From Hippasteria phrygiana (lineage: Eukaryota; Echinodermata; Asteroidea; Valvatida; Goniasteridae): a DNA stretch of 64,000 bases. Shown here in pieces: positions 22,949-33,920 of this stretch. Within the stretch, counting starts at the first letter, position 1. Every line of letters starts with the position of its first letter. The DNA lies in NCBI GenBank assembly GCA_037893225.1, contig JAZGUH010000155.1, forward strand, positions 1,054,001 through 1,118,000, given 5' to 3'. The notes below the pieces were generated by a model that had not been told where the DNA came from, ran no database searches, and saw only the letters and a program-made list of their open reading frames with translations. Position numbers and translations under genes: made by a program.

Positions 22949-23332
22949 GTAAGTTGTAATGGACTTCCGCAATCTTCTCGTAGAAAAGCACGGTCACGGA
23001 TAGATCCTTATTGTTGCGGACGTGTGTAGAAATTGGGCATATACTACCCCTTGTACATTCTGCATGATTAGGAAGTTAGCGAAACGTTTTGCACGGTTTC
23101 GGATACCACCGTCCACAGCTAGCTACCTTTGATTAGCGACTTGAAAAAGACTAGTATGCCACATGAAATTGAATATGGATTGAATATGCAGAAAATGCAG
23201 GTATAGCCATCAACCGGCCAGGTGGTCTTTTTCAAACTGTGGCTGTAGCTGTCATCGGGGCTCATGATTCTTTTTTCAAAGCATAGATTTTAGAAGTAAA
23301 AATAGCAATTGATGTCAGTTAAACTTCCAATA

Positions 23333-23480
23333 GACCTAAGACATAATGCCATAATGGCTTTGTTTACATGTGCACTTTCCTATAGGAGCCAGGTCGGGAG
23401 GCCAGACAATCGTCCCCAACTGGCTCCCATAGGAAAGTGCACAAATGTAAACAAAGCGTGACGTCATTACGTCTTGGGTC
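23333..23480. mobile_element. Foldback MITE, about 70-bp arms
   Basis: GACCTAAGACATAATG..GGCTTTGTTTACATGTGCAC and its inverted counterpart pair across a short centre (GGGAGCCAG..CTGGCTCCC). The arms run from about 23333 to 23480 with few mismatches. It lies in intron 3 of the PLEKHJ1-like gene. Confidence 0.8.
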
Positions 23481-23518
23481 TGTTGGGTCTTCAGTAAGTT
23501 CACTAATAATCAGCATCA

Positions 23519-24414
23519 TTAAAGGTAGTGTACATGATTGGTCATTGCTGCAATTTTCAGAAATTGGCAGATTTGGGGGTTAGTATTTTATAGGAAATAT
23601 CGTTCCACTGACCTGTTCAAAGTTTTGCGTTCTTGGATGGCAAAACAAAAAAGAGAGAAAAACGGAGTTCGTTTTCAACCGTCGGGCGGTAAGCTCACTG
23701 GATTTGTTATAGCGCCCTCTTGTAAAATAAGTCTTACTTTTGTAAATAGGATCGTTTTCAATTGGTCACATAACATGTGCATAGGCTGAGCGGTACGTAT
23801 GTACGTCGTGCGGCGAACGTCCAACCAAGACCCACTGCATGCACTGGTTACAACGCGTCGCTTCGGTACACTACGCATACGACACGTACACACACATATG
23901 TACGATAATTGCAACCTTGCGCCCATGTTTGGATTGTTAACCCATTTTAGACACAACGCGGACTAACTACATTTGTTTAAATACAAAATCTGTTATTTTT
24001 TGTTTTTTTCCGATTGTTCGGCCGAACAATCGTTGGAAAACGATATAAATTTCAGCTTTTCTTGAAAACGACAGCACACCAAGTGCCATAATTTCACAGG
24101 ATGATTAACCCTTTGCGTACAGATGACGTCTGTGGACGCAAACAAAAAAGTGTCACCAGGCCGGATGACGCCATTGGCCGCCGTTTGTGCAGTTTCAATC
24201 CATTGTTGGATTATTGTTTATGATACGCTTAACTGCACAAACAAATTGTAGCGGTTCGCTTGGCTGCCAGAACCGCCGCGACACCCCGACGTCTCCCGTA
24301 AAATACCGTGCCCAAGGGGTTAAGACTGCTATTAACTTACAGTCCAGTCAGGTATTTCGTAATAATTCAGTAAACAAATTTGGGAGGATTACTAATCCTG
24401 TACACTACCTTTAA
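23519..24414. mobile_element. MITE with TTAAAGGTAGTGTACA ends
   Basis: The termini TTAAAGGTAGTGTACA and TGTACACTACCTTTAA are inverted copies about 0.9 kb apart. A separate TTAA-type element (24109-24319) lies inside, so this element is older. No transposase is visible. Confidence 0.75.
24109..24319. mobile_element. piggyBac-like MITE, TTAA duplication
   Basis: The element starts CCCTTTGCGTACAG, ends CCCAAGGGG, and is flanked on both sides by TTAA, the piggyBac target. It has internal foldback pairs such as TTTGTGCAGTT..AACTGCACAAA. It is nested in the element at 23519-24414 and related to the copy at 25112-25239 (GAGTACAG, CCAACAATGGATTG). Confidence 0.75.
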
Positions 24415-24474
24415 AGGAAGGTTGCCCTATTGTCAGTACATGTAATTGATCTTCTTTTTTTTGCTGTCAAGCAG

Positions 24475-24629
24475 CATTCCAGGATGATCGAGAAAGGAAG
24501 CACTTCTTCTTAGTGTCGACGGCCCAGCTGTGTGACCAGTGGGTACTGGCTATTCGTAATGCTAGCTATGAACAGCTCAAGGCCACGTGGATCATGCTCC
24601 ACAGTAAAATCAAGAGACTAAAAGAAATG
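24475..24629 (+). CDS. PLEKHJ1: PLEKHJ1-like PH-domain protein, exon 4
   Basis: The acceptor is CAAGCAG, after a T-rich tract. Two bases complete the codon begun in exon 3; the exon then encodes FQDDRERKHFF, LCDQWVLAIRNASYEQLK and KIKRLKEM, and ends in phase 0 before the donor gtaaga. This is the last strand and C-terminal helix of the PH domain. It includes the conserved Trp (QWVLAI) and the ASYE motif shared with vertebrate PLEKHJ1 (EWMEALRRASYE). It sits just upstream of a hAT-type MITE in intron 4. Confidence 0.9.
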
Positions 24630-24743
24630 GTAAGATTGATGCTGGATCCTTTGAGAAGGAAATTGTCACTCTGACTCATTGGGTTGCCATACAAATACAA
24701 TGCTCAACTCTTCATTGTTGATATACATTGTACCACTCAGTTT

Positions 24744-25394
24744 TAGGGGTGTGCATTACGGGTAGTAAAAGAACCGGGTATCCGATTGAAAAAAATAAAT
24801 GGGTACCCGTTATTAAAGAAACCCAACCCAAAACTTCCAATCCCGGAAGTTGTAATAACGTCTTTCTCTGAGATTCAAAGTCTGAAAAATCTCATTCCTG
24901 TACAGTAAACATGAAAACAGAAAGACGGTTGTCGGGAAGCTTTATACAGTTGTATTTATTGTAGAATTAGGCATGCTATTATATCTCGTCGAGGCTCTTA
25001 TCCATACCCAGACTAAAAAAAAACCACGACCGGAAAATTCCCTTGATTGTCAACTATCGTGAGCATCATAACGTGAAATCTGTGCTGGTTTTCCATGTAG
25101 TCGGGTTTTAACCCCTTGAGTACAGTTGTTGTATATAGTGAGGCAGCCAAGCGTACGTACCATACACAAATCCAACAATGGATTGAAAATGCAGAGAATG
25201 GCGTGTATAGACATCCGGCCTGGTGCTAATTTCAAAGGGTTAATTTTGAAAATCCCCAACAAATAACATTCAAAATCTTTCCTTTTTCATTGTCGGGGAA
25301 ATTACTATGCGATAATGTAAAGTTGTACGGGTACTCGATTCCGTAATCTGGAACAGTCGGGTACTCGGGTACCCGGCTCCGATGCACACCCCTA
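24744..25394. mobile_element. hAT-type MITE, 651 bp, exact 8-bp TSD
   Basis: The ends TAGGGGTGTGCAT and ATGCACACCCCTA are inverted copies. The eight bases ctcagttt occur directly on both sides (24736-24743 and 25395-25402), the exact duplication expected for hAT. Subterminal GGGTACCCG/CGGGTACCCG words lie near both ends. A piggyBac-like MITE is nested at 25112-25239. Confidence 0.9.
25112..25239. mobile_element. piggyBac-like MITE nested in a hAT MITE
   Basis: The element lies between TTAA at 25108-25111 and TTAA at 25240-25243, starts CCCCTTGAGTACAG and ends TTTCAAAGGG. Its inner part, partly inverted, matches the element at 24109-24319. Confidence 0.7.
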
Positions 25395-26061
25395 CTCAGT
25401 TTGACATCCTGATGAGTATGGACGTTATGTGTGTGAAAACATTGACCTCTCCTGTTGATTTCCATCGTGTAAGATTTGTTTCAGGGCCAGAAACTCCAAA
25501 GTAGTTCTGGCGCCTCTAGTATAATATTAGAAGGTTGGGTTACATTTTGTAATAAAAGGCCCACTATCGCAGATTGATGCTGATAATGGTGGCATTACTG
25601 CTGCACCGCATGCCTTGGCGTGTTACGTTTCACTACCCCTGACTGACAGGCTTTTAGTCATTCCTGGACATACATGTACATGTATGTCAACTCCCAACAG
25701 AAAGCAAGCACAGCTATACAGTGTACATGTAGCTAAAAAAAAACCTACACACTTTTTAATGGAAAATATCTCAGAATTGGGGAAATATGGCCAAATTTTT
25801 TTAACATATTCGTCAACTACATCGTCTTTGTTGTACAATGTATATGGTGCAAATTGTGTTAAAAATAAAGCTCAAATAATGAAATGTCATCGATATTCCT
25901 TAAAATGGTCAAAAACCAGTTTGTCCACACGCAAGTCAATAGAATTTGGTAAACAAAATACATTTTAGCACCGCGTGTACAAACTCAAACTCCAATAAAT
26001 GTAATTAGGCCTACACTGTACTGATCACAGTCATATCCCCTCTGTCAATGAAAAACTAATA

Positions 26062-27192
26062 CCGGTTTCACACTACACTGAACTTACCCGGGTAATTTAT
26101 TACCCGGGTAGAAACTAACCCGGAGAATCGGTTTCACACTACAAAATTAACCCTGCAATTCTGCTTACCCGCTTCAGCGCGCACCCGGGTAACTTGTAGC
26201 CGCATTCACACTATGCGAATGGTAACCCGGAGAATGTGCATTGCTTGATCTCTGCCCTAGCCATTGTTTCGTCGGCGTAAAAGAGCGAAGTGAGAGCGGC
26301 GCGAGAGCATGCAATGCAAATTCAAACAAAATCAGATCAGCATTGGTACATGTAGCGTGCACGCGTCATCCTTTAGACTTAAAGACAAGTCGTTTAGACA
26401 GTCGTGTTTTGTCTGCAGGCGCCGCATTTACCAGCGCGGTACGCAATAATATGCCCGCCTTTCGTGAAGTTCCGACAGGTCTTCTTTCCTTCATACCAGT
26501 CAGTAATTGGACAGTCGACACACACGCATCTTGGGGCCAAGGTTTCACGAACGTTCCCACATGTTATTATACCGCTCGCTACACGTAACCCCTGCAAAGT
26601 GCGAAATAAGTATTATAATACGCGGGGTGGTGCAGTCGGACTAATGCCGACTATAATTACCGACTTGATTTCAAGTCTAGTCATCCTGCAACTGTGTGGT
26701 CTAGACTGGTGCCTTGCATTAAGTGTATGTAAAATGTACTTATTAAGACGAGGCATCATCTACGGAAGACTGGTGCCTTTCATTAAGTATACGTAAAAAT
26801 AAACTTAAGGCGAAGTACCAGCCACGGAGGCTGTACTAATAAATTACGTCACCTTCGCAAAGTTGGCCGATAAAACACGACAAAGCGCACACACCCACCC
26901 GTACCCACGTACCTACCCGGGTAGAAGAAAACCCGGCGAGCATTCACACTACTGATGGTAACCCGGAGAATCGTCTCAAGGTCGTCGTTAACCCCGAGAT
27001 TGGTGGGTTAACCCACCTCGCGAGCAGGGTTAGAAATTACCCGGGTAAGTGGCGTTTTTGGGCAGTTAACCCGGAGAATTTCTAACCCGGCGAATTGTAG
27101 TGTGAACGCTCCACATTACCCGGGTAATTGCCGGGTTAAATTTTTCGTTAACCCGGCAATTACCCGGGTAAGAGCATAGTGTGAAACCGGCA
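26062..27192. mobile_element. DNA transposon full of ACCCGGGT palindromes, about 1.1 kb
   Basis: The ends CCGGTTTCACACTA and TAGTGTGAAACCGG are inverted copies. Both flanks inside the ends repeat TTACCCGGGTAA, AACCCGGAGAAT and TTCACACTA many times, so the ends could fold in several registers. The centre (about 26600-26830) has a tandem duplication of about 62 bases (AGACTGGTGCCTT...). Superfamily uncertain; no transposase seen. It lies in intron 4 of the PLEKHJ1-like gene. Confidence 0.7.
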
Positions 27193-27831
27193 TAAGTGTT
27201 TACAGTGAATAGCATTTGACACAATAGAACAGTTGGAGTGTTTGTTACGTTGTGCTTTTGTTTCTTCCCGGGGGGGGGGGTGGTTAGTGAATACTTATTA
27301 CTTCCATCCTGGGTGGACCTACAATGTACAAGTATCGATCTTTGTAGCATGCATGACTCCTATAGAATTTCGTGTGGATAGTCCGTCTTGTGGCCATTTT
27401 TCTTTAAACCGGTGCCATTTTTTTATTGGAGTTTTCTTTTCCATTTCCCCATGTGGATTGTTTAACGAGTTTTCTTTTTAACGCAATTTTCACCATTATA
27501 CCACTAAGATGGTGTAGTTAATAAATAAGTTCAAACAATTTGGCCATATTTCCCAGATTCCGAGAAATTTTCCTCTAAAAAAATGTGTAGGTTTTTTGGA
27601 ACCACACTACATGTATAATTATGCATACCGGCCTATTCTGTTATCAACTGCACTTGCAGTCACCAGTTTTGCTGCAACAGCTTTGTGCATGGAAGCAATT
27701 TTTGAAGATCAATTTTGTAACATTTTGTAACAAATACTTTGTTAACACCTAAAATATTTAAAACACCAAATCTATCCATGATTGTCATGAATGACTGGAT
27801 TAAGCACCAATTCAATACTCATTGCCAACAG

Positions 27832-28077
27832 CAGCAGCAACAAGCAGCTGATAATCAACAGCAGCAACAGCCTGCAGCATCTGCTGCACTTCCAGCAAGG
27901 CCAACACCAGCAAGGTCAACACCAGCAAGACCTCCGCCAGAAAGACCACCACCACCACCACCTCAGCAACAACTTCTCCAACCCAGGAGAAATGCACCTC
28001 AACCGCCTACCAAAGCAGGCAGCACCACCAGTACTCCACAGGAACCAGCAGAAGGGCTACTCATTGACTTTTCCTAA
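27832..28077 (+). CDS. PLEKHJ1: PLEKHJ1-like PH-domain protein, last exon (Gln/Pro-rich tail)
   Basis: After TGCCAACAG the frame starts in phase 0, as exon 4 requires. It encodes two short Gln runs, an Ala/Pro/Arg stretch with repeated PARPTPARSTPARPP, a run of seven or so Pro, and a C-terminal LLIDFS before the stop. Vertebrate PLEKHJ1 lacks such a tail. Pro-rich stretches suggest SH3 or WW ligands, and the terminal LLIDF resembles a clathrin-box-like motif, which would suit an endosomal protein; both are inference. The acceptor is ambiguous because CAG repeats follow it, and an extra small exon between 24.6 and 27.8 kb cannot be excluded. The link to exons 1-4 rests on phase, strand and order. 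Confidence 0.6.
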   Translation, partial: QQQQAADNQQQQQPAASAALPARPTPARSTPARPPPERPPPPPPQQQLLQPRRNAPQPPTKAGSTTSTPQEPAEGLLIDFS

Positions 28078-28455
28078 CACCCACACACACAAAAATTGCC
28101 TCAAGCCTTTCTGGAAAGATATCCAACAGGAAGTCCAGAAAAGGAAATCTCATTGAATATTTTTCCCAACAGTGCAACACAGTCATATGAAAATTACACA
28201 ATGAAGGGCTTGGGTGCAGGAGAACTTTACTTCCAAGAGCTTACATGTAGTTGAGGATGGAGCACAAGTGTTGTGAGTACAGAACATGCCAAATGAGGCT
28301 TGTGATGCTATGGAAATGGGTATCAATGAAAAGCCCGCAGAAGTCCTACTTTTATCGTTATTTTGTCCTCCAAAGTCCTACTTTTTTCCTTTTTTTTTAA
28401 ATGTTGATCCTGCTATTCTACTTTTCACAGTGTTTGCTGCACCCGACTCCTTGTA

Positions 28456-29064
28456 CAGTGGAACGCCGCTATAACGAACATCGCGGGATCCACCGATTTT
28501 GTTCGGTATAGCGATAGTTTGGTATAGCGATTTTCAGCCACCGGTCCGCCACGTGCCCATTTTTCAACATGGCATCCGTTCTTGTAAATAGCGCCCTCTT
28601 GCGTCGTATTTGAAGTGGCCCGCTTTTGATTGTAATTGAAGGTTTTATTTAATTTGTACTGCATTCCCAATTTTTGCGGTTTTTTTACGCAGCGGCACCC
28701 TCTTTTGACCATTGTCAGTGTAGTAGCATTTCTCGCACCCGCACGTGGAGACATGAAACCACGGTCCATTCATCTTGGCAGCACGTCACCCTGCACGCCC
28801 TGGCGGTTACTTAAGGACGACTTTGAACATGTGCCGGCCATTGAATCATGTAATTACATGTTCATACTTTCTAGGCTTACCAAATTCTAAAGCAACAGTT
28901 GGCTTTTCCCCTTCTATTCCTTGGGGCAATAATATCCACCTGTCACTCTTCAACATAAGGCTGCAGCCTTTTGGGAATTACAAACAGCCCAAATAATGTT
29001 CTGCAAGTTTTGTACACAAAATTTGGGAGCCAAGGATAGTGTTCGGTAAAGCAGCGCTCCACTG
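28456..29064. mobile_element. pogo/Tc1-like non-autonomous element, TA duplication
   Basis: The ends CAGTGGAACGCCGCTATAAC and the inverse of GGTAAAGCAGCGCTCCACTG form related terminal repeats flanked by TA on both sides. Ends of the CAGTGGAAC..TATAACGAA type are frequent among pogo/Tigger-like elements. There is no open frame of transposase type. It lies just downstream of the PLEKHJ1-like stop codon, possibly inside the 3' UTR. Confidence 0.75.
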
Positions 29065-29296
29065 TATTGTGATAACTGTATGGGATAGCCACACCAGGCG
29101 TTTGAACAGAAACAAACGGATACGCATACCGTATTATGTGGCAACCTCAAATGATGTGGGCAATACTAAATGACAGAAGTACATAGGTGTGTCCGTTGAT
29201 GGGGTGCAATGTGCTGTACAGGATTGCGGCTTATGAAATTGTGACCAGCTCTACAAAAAGGGGTATTATGTCGCCAAATATGAAAAATGAGTTATA

Positions 29297-29466
29297 CAGG
29301 GTGTCCCCAAAATAATGTCCAGGCCAAACCAGGCAACCTCAGAATCGAGATTTCGACAGATCCTGATGCGGGAACTTCGTACATGAAAAATAGTCTTTAT
29401 TTCATCAAAATCAGTCAAGCCAATCGGAAGTTATGTCATTTGTTGTGCAGCAAGGTCAGCTCCCAA
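29297..29466. mobile_element. Terminal part of a mariner-like element
   Basis: CAGGGTGTCCCCAAAATAA follows TA at 29295-29296, the usual start of this transposase family's terminal repeat. It belongs to the transposase remnant at 29467-30120. The opposite terminal repeat is not found; that side is rearranged by the inverted duplication. Confidence 0.6.
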
Positions 29467-30120
29467 CTAGGAGTGACTGACTGACTTTTTTAAATTTTTC
29501 ATTCCAAGAAGCTGTCCGTCTGTGGTTATAGCAGCCCAGTCATGAAGGGAATCTCTCTGATCGTTTCTCGAGTCTGAAGTAAACTCCCTGGGTGGATGGT
29601 CTTTTGCTGCATAGGCTCTAGTGTTCTGTTTGTTGATGCACCCGTTCAGAGGAAACTTTGCCTTATCACCACAGATAAATCGTCGTCGCACAGCAGTGAA
29701 CCATCTCGAATACCGCATCCTCCGCTCTGGATCACCTGGAGCTAAGCCACGCCTGGTCTGGATTTTGTAGGGATGGAATTTTACCTCTGCTGCCATTCGT
29801 GAAAAGGACGACTTTGGAATGTGCATTTGGTTGCGCCTGGCTGATTTTCTTGCGTCGTCTTTGATGCTGGCTGGAAACTGTGCCAAGGAATTAATGTCTC
29901 TCCATGTCCTTGGCCTGCCACTGTTCTCCTTATTCCGATTCAAACTAGTGCCATGATTTTCATACTTTGCCACATTTCGCTTGACTATTCGTCCAACAGG
30001 TGGGTCCCTGTTAGGAAATCTCTGCTGGAAACTTTCGATCGTTTGGGCAACATCCTGAGTTTCATGGAAGGTTTTGACCATAAAGACTCGCTGCTCAGTT
30101 GTGAACTGTTGGCCAACCAT
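29467..30120 (-). pseudogene. Mariner/IS630-type transposase remnant
   Basis: The minus-strand frame of 217 codons starts MVGQQFTTEQRVFMVKTFHE, a helix-turn-helix of the type found at the N-terminus of DUF4817-bearing mariner-like transposases. A Pro/Arg linker (SGRPRTWRD) follows, and later FICGDKAKFPLNGCINKQN. The latter matches the family's usual SDEAHF.L.GYVNKQN with the catalytic Asp region altered (GDKAKF). Typical members exceed 330 residues, so the catalytic C-terminal half is missing or shifted, and the copy is dead. Confidence 0.7.
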
Positions 30121-30373
30121 CTTGGCATTGGGGCAATCAAAAGAAGTTCTCCACTACAATAAGTAGGCCTACATGGACACATACACGAGCATGGAAGATG
30201 ACCCAAGACAATCATCCATGCGTAACCAACTACAGATTTCAAACTCGTCCTTTTCAAGAATGGCAGCAGAGGTAAAATTCTATCCCTACAAAGTCCAGAC
30301 CAGGCATAGCTTATAATTAGCTCCAGGTGATCCAGAGCGGAGGATGCGGTATTCGAGATGTTCACTGCTGTGG
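29687..30373. repeat. Inverted duplication inside the transposase remnant
   Basis: The reverse complement of about 29687-29826 reappears at about 30232-30373 with roughly 90 percent identity. Shared strings include TCCAGAGCGGAGGATGCGGT and GAATGGCAGCAGAGGTAAAA. The arms are about 140 bases with about 400 bases between them. A second partial transposase copy in opposite orientation, or a local inversion-duplication, would explain it. Confidence 0.85.
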
Positions 30374-31509
30374 TTCAATTGAAGTGCTGGTTGAAATTGG
30401 GTTAAGTGATTGCTGTAAGCGCAAAGCAGAAAGTAGAAATTTCAGGGCTTGCTCAAGAGCCCTAGAAGCTTTTTGGTTATTGGGTTGTGGTGCATTCTCA
30501 GCATATCTCTTCAGTTCTTCAGAAAATTTTATTGGCAAACACAATTCAAATCTCCTGTTGAAATATCCATCTTTCTACTAAACTGGCAATAAACTTTCTC
30601 CACAATACAATGTATTTCCACTCAAATCTAGTGCCAGTTCTGTTAGAGAGGATTCAAATTTCTCTTTTGGAACTGTTTGGTGTCCCACCAATCAAGTGCC
30701 GGCCGAGACTGGCCAGCGCCGACCAGCATAGCTATGACCCCGGTGCTGCTAGGCATGACTGGCTCAAGCAGGCACACTGAAATACATGATTCATATTTGA
30801 TTTCTGCTGTGAAAACTGCCGAGTGAGAATTGTTATTAGCGCGGACATCAATATTAACTCTGCAGTGTGCCATGGCGCTGTTTTGTTAAATACTTGTAGG
30901 TCACCATGGTGTAAAGTGCGTGTATATGAGCTCCGTGCACAACTACCCCCTCAGCGGAAAGAAAAGGCGAGTTGGGGGGTCATATCGACGCCATCTTACC
31001 TGACTTCAATTTAAGTGTCTGGTTCCCGCTGTGATATTCCTTTTGAAAAAGCAATTATCGAGAGTCAGCGAACAGACAAAGCAATCCCACTGGTATACGA
31101 GTATCAAATGAACGAGGAGCGCGGTGCGTAATACCAGCGACGTACTCCCCATGGAAGTGCGGTTGCTATGTGGACAGCGCCCTCATTCGACGGCGCACGG
31201 AGCCCATTGTCATGGTACACCGCAGGGTTAAACAGGTGGTATTACTAGACCTCATACATGTACATATTCATGATCGAGAGCCGAATTCTCACTGGTCCAT
31301 CATGTGCTAGCTGCTATTTTTGCCGTTTACCCTACGCACACGAGTATTCATGCACAGGGTAAATACGCATGTGTAGTAGACTAACGCATGGGTTACCTGA
31401 GCGACAGTCTACTATGCATACGAAGCAATCGTGGAACTATCACACGGATGCAGTACGCACGTGCGAACATCGCCCTAGCTACATACACATAAAAAGATGG
31501 TGGCACATG
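30374..31509. other. Non-coding stretch, no gene seen
   Basis: No exon or repeat structure I can support. There is a GC-richer patch with CpG around 30690-31230. Open frames here are short and motif-free. Confidence 0.4.
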
Positions 31510-31512
31510 TAA

Positions 31513-31790
31513 CACTGTGAATCCCTTGGATGTGATTTCCTATTCAAAATGGACATGAGGAATAAGAGGATCCAAAATCACATCCTACTCTATTTAAAAT
31601 CACATCTGAAGCCTGTGAACTATTATCCCACCCTGACAAAGAGTACATTGTGACTTCTGGGTTTAACAGCTTAAACCGCATTGTGATTCTGGACTCTGGA
31701 TGTGATTGTGGACCCTCATTGTTAAAATCACATTCTCTTAATCCTCCTGTCCATTCTGAATAGGAAATCACATCCAAGGGGTTCATAGTG
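31513..31790. mobile_element. PIF/Harbinger-like MITE, TAA duplication
   Basis: The ends CACTGTGAATCCCTTGGATG and the inverse of CATCCAAGGGGTTCATAGTG are complementary for about 55 bases. TAA at 31510-31512 and 31791-31793 is the three-base duplication typical of PIF/Harbinger. AATCACATCC-like words repeat inside. Confidence 0.8.
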
Positions 31791-31869
31791 TAAATATTAA
31801 TCCATGGAAACAACGTTTTCCTGAGCTCAGTGATGCCGAACTAGAGAATATGTATGAGGTATAGTAAAA

Positions 31870-32160
31870 CAAATATAACATGGTTTATTTCGGATGGATA
31901 GTCAATTATTAGCCCCCCTCGGTATTAAAAGTTGACAAACTAGTTCCAGAGGCTTTGCCTCTGGAACTAGTTTGTCAACTTTCAATAGAGTGCCGAAGTC
32001 TGAATTTACCTTTGTCACCAGCCAGTCATGCAAACACGTCGACACAAAATAACAAAAGTATTCTGGTTCCAAACATTGCATTGACGTCATCACTTCGGTA
32101 CTCTATACCTCGGGGGAGCTAACATTGACTATCCGCCCTCAAACCAATGTTATATTTGTA
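31870..32160. mobile_element. Foldback MITE with an inner perfect hairpin
   Basis: Terminal inverted repeats span about 45 bases (AAATATAACATGG, GGATAGTCAAT, TAGC, CTCGGTAT). Inside, 31929-31952 and 31956-31979 are perfect inverted 24-base arms (AGTTGACAAACTAGTTCCAG) around TTT. A fragment of the same family lies at 9486-9600. Confidence 0.8.
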
Positions 32161-32505
32161 TATCGTTATGAGGGTACCATTTTTTTAAAGGTACTAATAT
32201 ACCCTACCTCTGGTGATAACCTTATTTTTATTCTGTGGCTACATACAAGTGGTTTCGTCATTGAATAACTCACCACCGACAGAGTGAATACTAAAGTTTC
32301 TGCTCAATTTTTGACCTCGTGTTTATTCTACGGTTAAAAAAGTTGAGATTTCCATTAAAAATCCAGATGCAAAGTTCTGCTAACAAAACCGTCTGTTTAA
32401 TAAGAATGTCCTCCCTTAGGAAGATGTCAAGACTGCTAGTTTGATGTCTTTTCAAGCACGCTTCTGCGATTTGACGCTAACTATTGGTATGCACAGCAGA
32501 TGCAA

Positions 32506-32765
32506 TTGGGTCATTCTATAAATTAGGGGTCCAAGGTGTGACATTTTTTGCTGTCCCTGTTACACCTGACCTGTGTAATTTCCCATCAAGTATCATTAAA
32601 ATTGACTTCACACTATTTTTAAATTGTTTGGCAGGTACTTTGCTTTACACAATCACTCTTGGAGATAGAAGGCATTAAAGAATGTGTCCTGAATTGCAAA
32701 ATCTTATACATGTCAGATGTAACAGGGACACCAAAATTGGACCCCTAATTTATAGAATGACCCAA
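32506..32765. mobile_element. MITE with TTGGGTCATTCTATAAATTA ends
   Basis: The left end TTGGGTCATTCTATAAATTA plus GGGGTCCA is repeated in inverted form at the right end (TGGACCCC, TAATTTATAGAATGACCCAA). The total is 260 bases. A truncated copy lies at 18388-18551. Confidence 0.85.
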
Positions 32766-32944
32766 TTACCCACTTTGAACAATGCCCGATATTGTACATT
32801 TAGGTCTAGAAACCTTGAAACTCGACAGTAATTTTATAGGGTGAAAATTAGTGTAAATATGCATTTGGTGTCGGAGACTATTATTACCCTTTTATTTATT
32901 TCGGGCAACAAAAACAAGAATTCCTTAGGCACATACTGTACTGT

Positions 32945-33066
32945 ATGCTGGTAAACCTCAATGTTCCGAGTTAGGAGGAAACCCATGGAAAAAGGGAGGC
33001 GGAATTCAAACCCGGCTCACAGACGTGAAAGGCAAGGAAAGTACCACTGGGCCAATCTGACTCTCC
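32945..33066 (-). repeat. tRNA-derived SINE of another family
   Basis: On the minus strand GAGAGTCAGATTGGCCCAGT (A box) is followed by GGGTTTGAATTCCGCC (B box) and then a body, CCTTTTTCCATGGGTTTCCT. The spacing fits a tRNA head. The family differs from the GGGCAAG SINEs. Confidence 0.65.
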
Positions 33067-33693
33067 TAAAACAGAACATGCTTTATATCATGGAACTTAT
33101 ACAGACTTGATAGTCCCTCGGTGTTAACTGATTTTTGACTACAGCCAACATATCTGTACACTAGTGATTCTGCACTACTCAGAAAAACAAAATGTTTAAT
33201 ACTGCATAAATTAATCTATAAATATAAAGATTTTTCAGCAACGTCATATTATCTTGACTCATTTTATCTATGTAAAAAGGTGTCTAAATTTTTCCACATT
33301 TCAGAAATTAAGTGATTTATATATGTACATGTACGGTAAAACATTGATGAAAAGAAACGAGGCGGGAAAATAATAGAACCAAAAGTGAAACTTTGATTCA
33401 AACCAGTTTATTCTTTGTCTCATCAAACAGAAACTACCAGATAAAAGCAGGATAAATCAAGATATTCAGAAAACTGTACCAATTTGTATTATTGTGACAC
33501 ATACCTCATGACAAAACATGCAGAACCGAGAGTTGGAAAGATTTATCCATGTACATGTATTATACTCGGCGCTATTAACACAACAATGCCCCAACGGGAA
33601 ACAAATAATGCATGTACAGTGTAGATGATTTTTCCCTGTTTTCTCAGGGCTATATGAAATTCATGCATGATGGTAGAAAGTAACCAGTACATA
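33067..33693. other. Non-coding stretch, no gene seen
   Basis: AT-rich DNA with scattered TACATGTA words. No exon, repeat structure or RNA gene that I can support. Confidence 0.4.
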
Positions 33694-33920
33694 ACGGGTG
33701 AGATTGGCCACAAATGAAAAATCTACGAAATCCACAAAAAATCCACGAGGACCCCAGATCAACATATAGTTTGTATTTGCCTAAAGGCACCTCCTTAAAA
33801 TATCCGCTTTTACAGGTAAAAACACTTTTAGGACAACACCTCAGGAATTCCAGATTGCAAAAGAAATTCTTTAAAAATTCTGAAATCCCGACAAATAAAT
33901 CCTGACAAATCTCACCACTG
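33694..33920. mobile_element. hAT-like MITE, uninterrupted copy
   Basis: The element has the same GGTGAGATTGGCCA start and AATCTCACCACTG end as the element at 17168-17803, with acat flanking both sides. It lacks the internal insertion and so gives the ancestral structure of the family. Confidence 0.8.
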
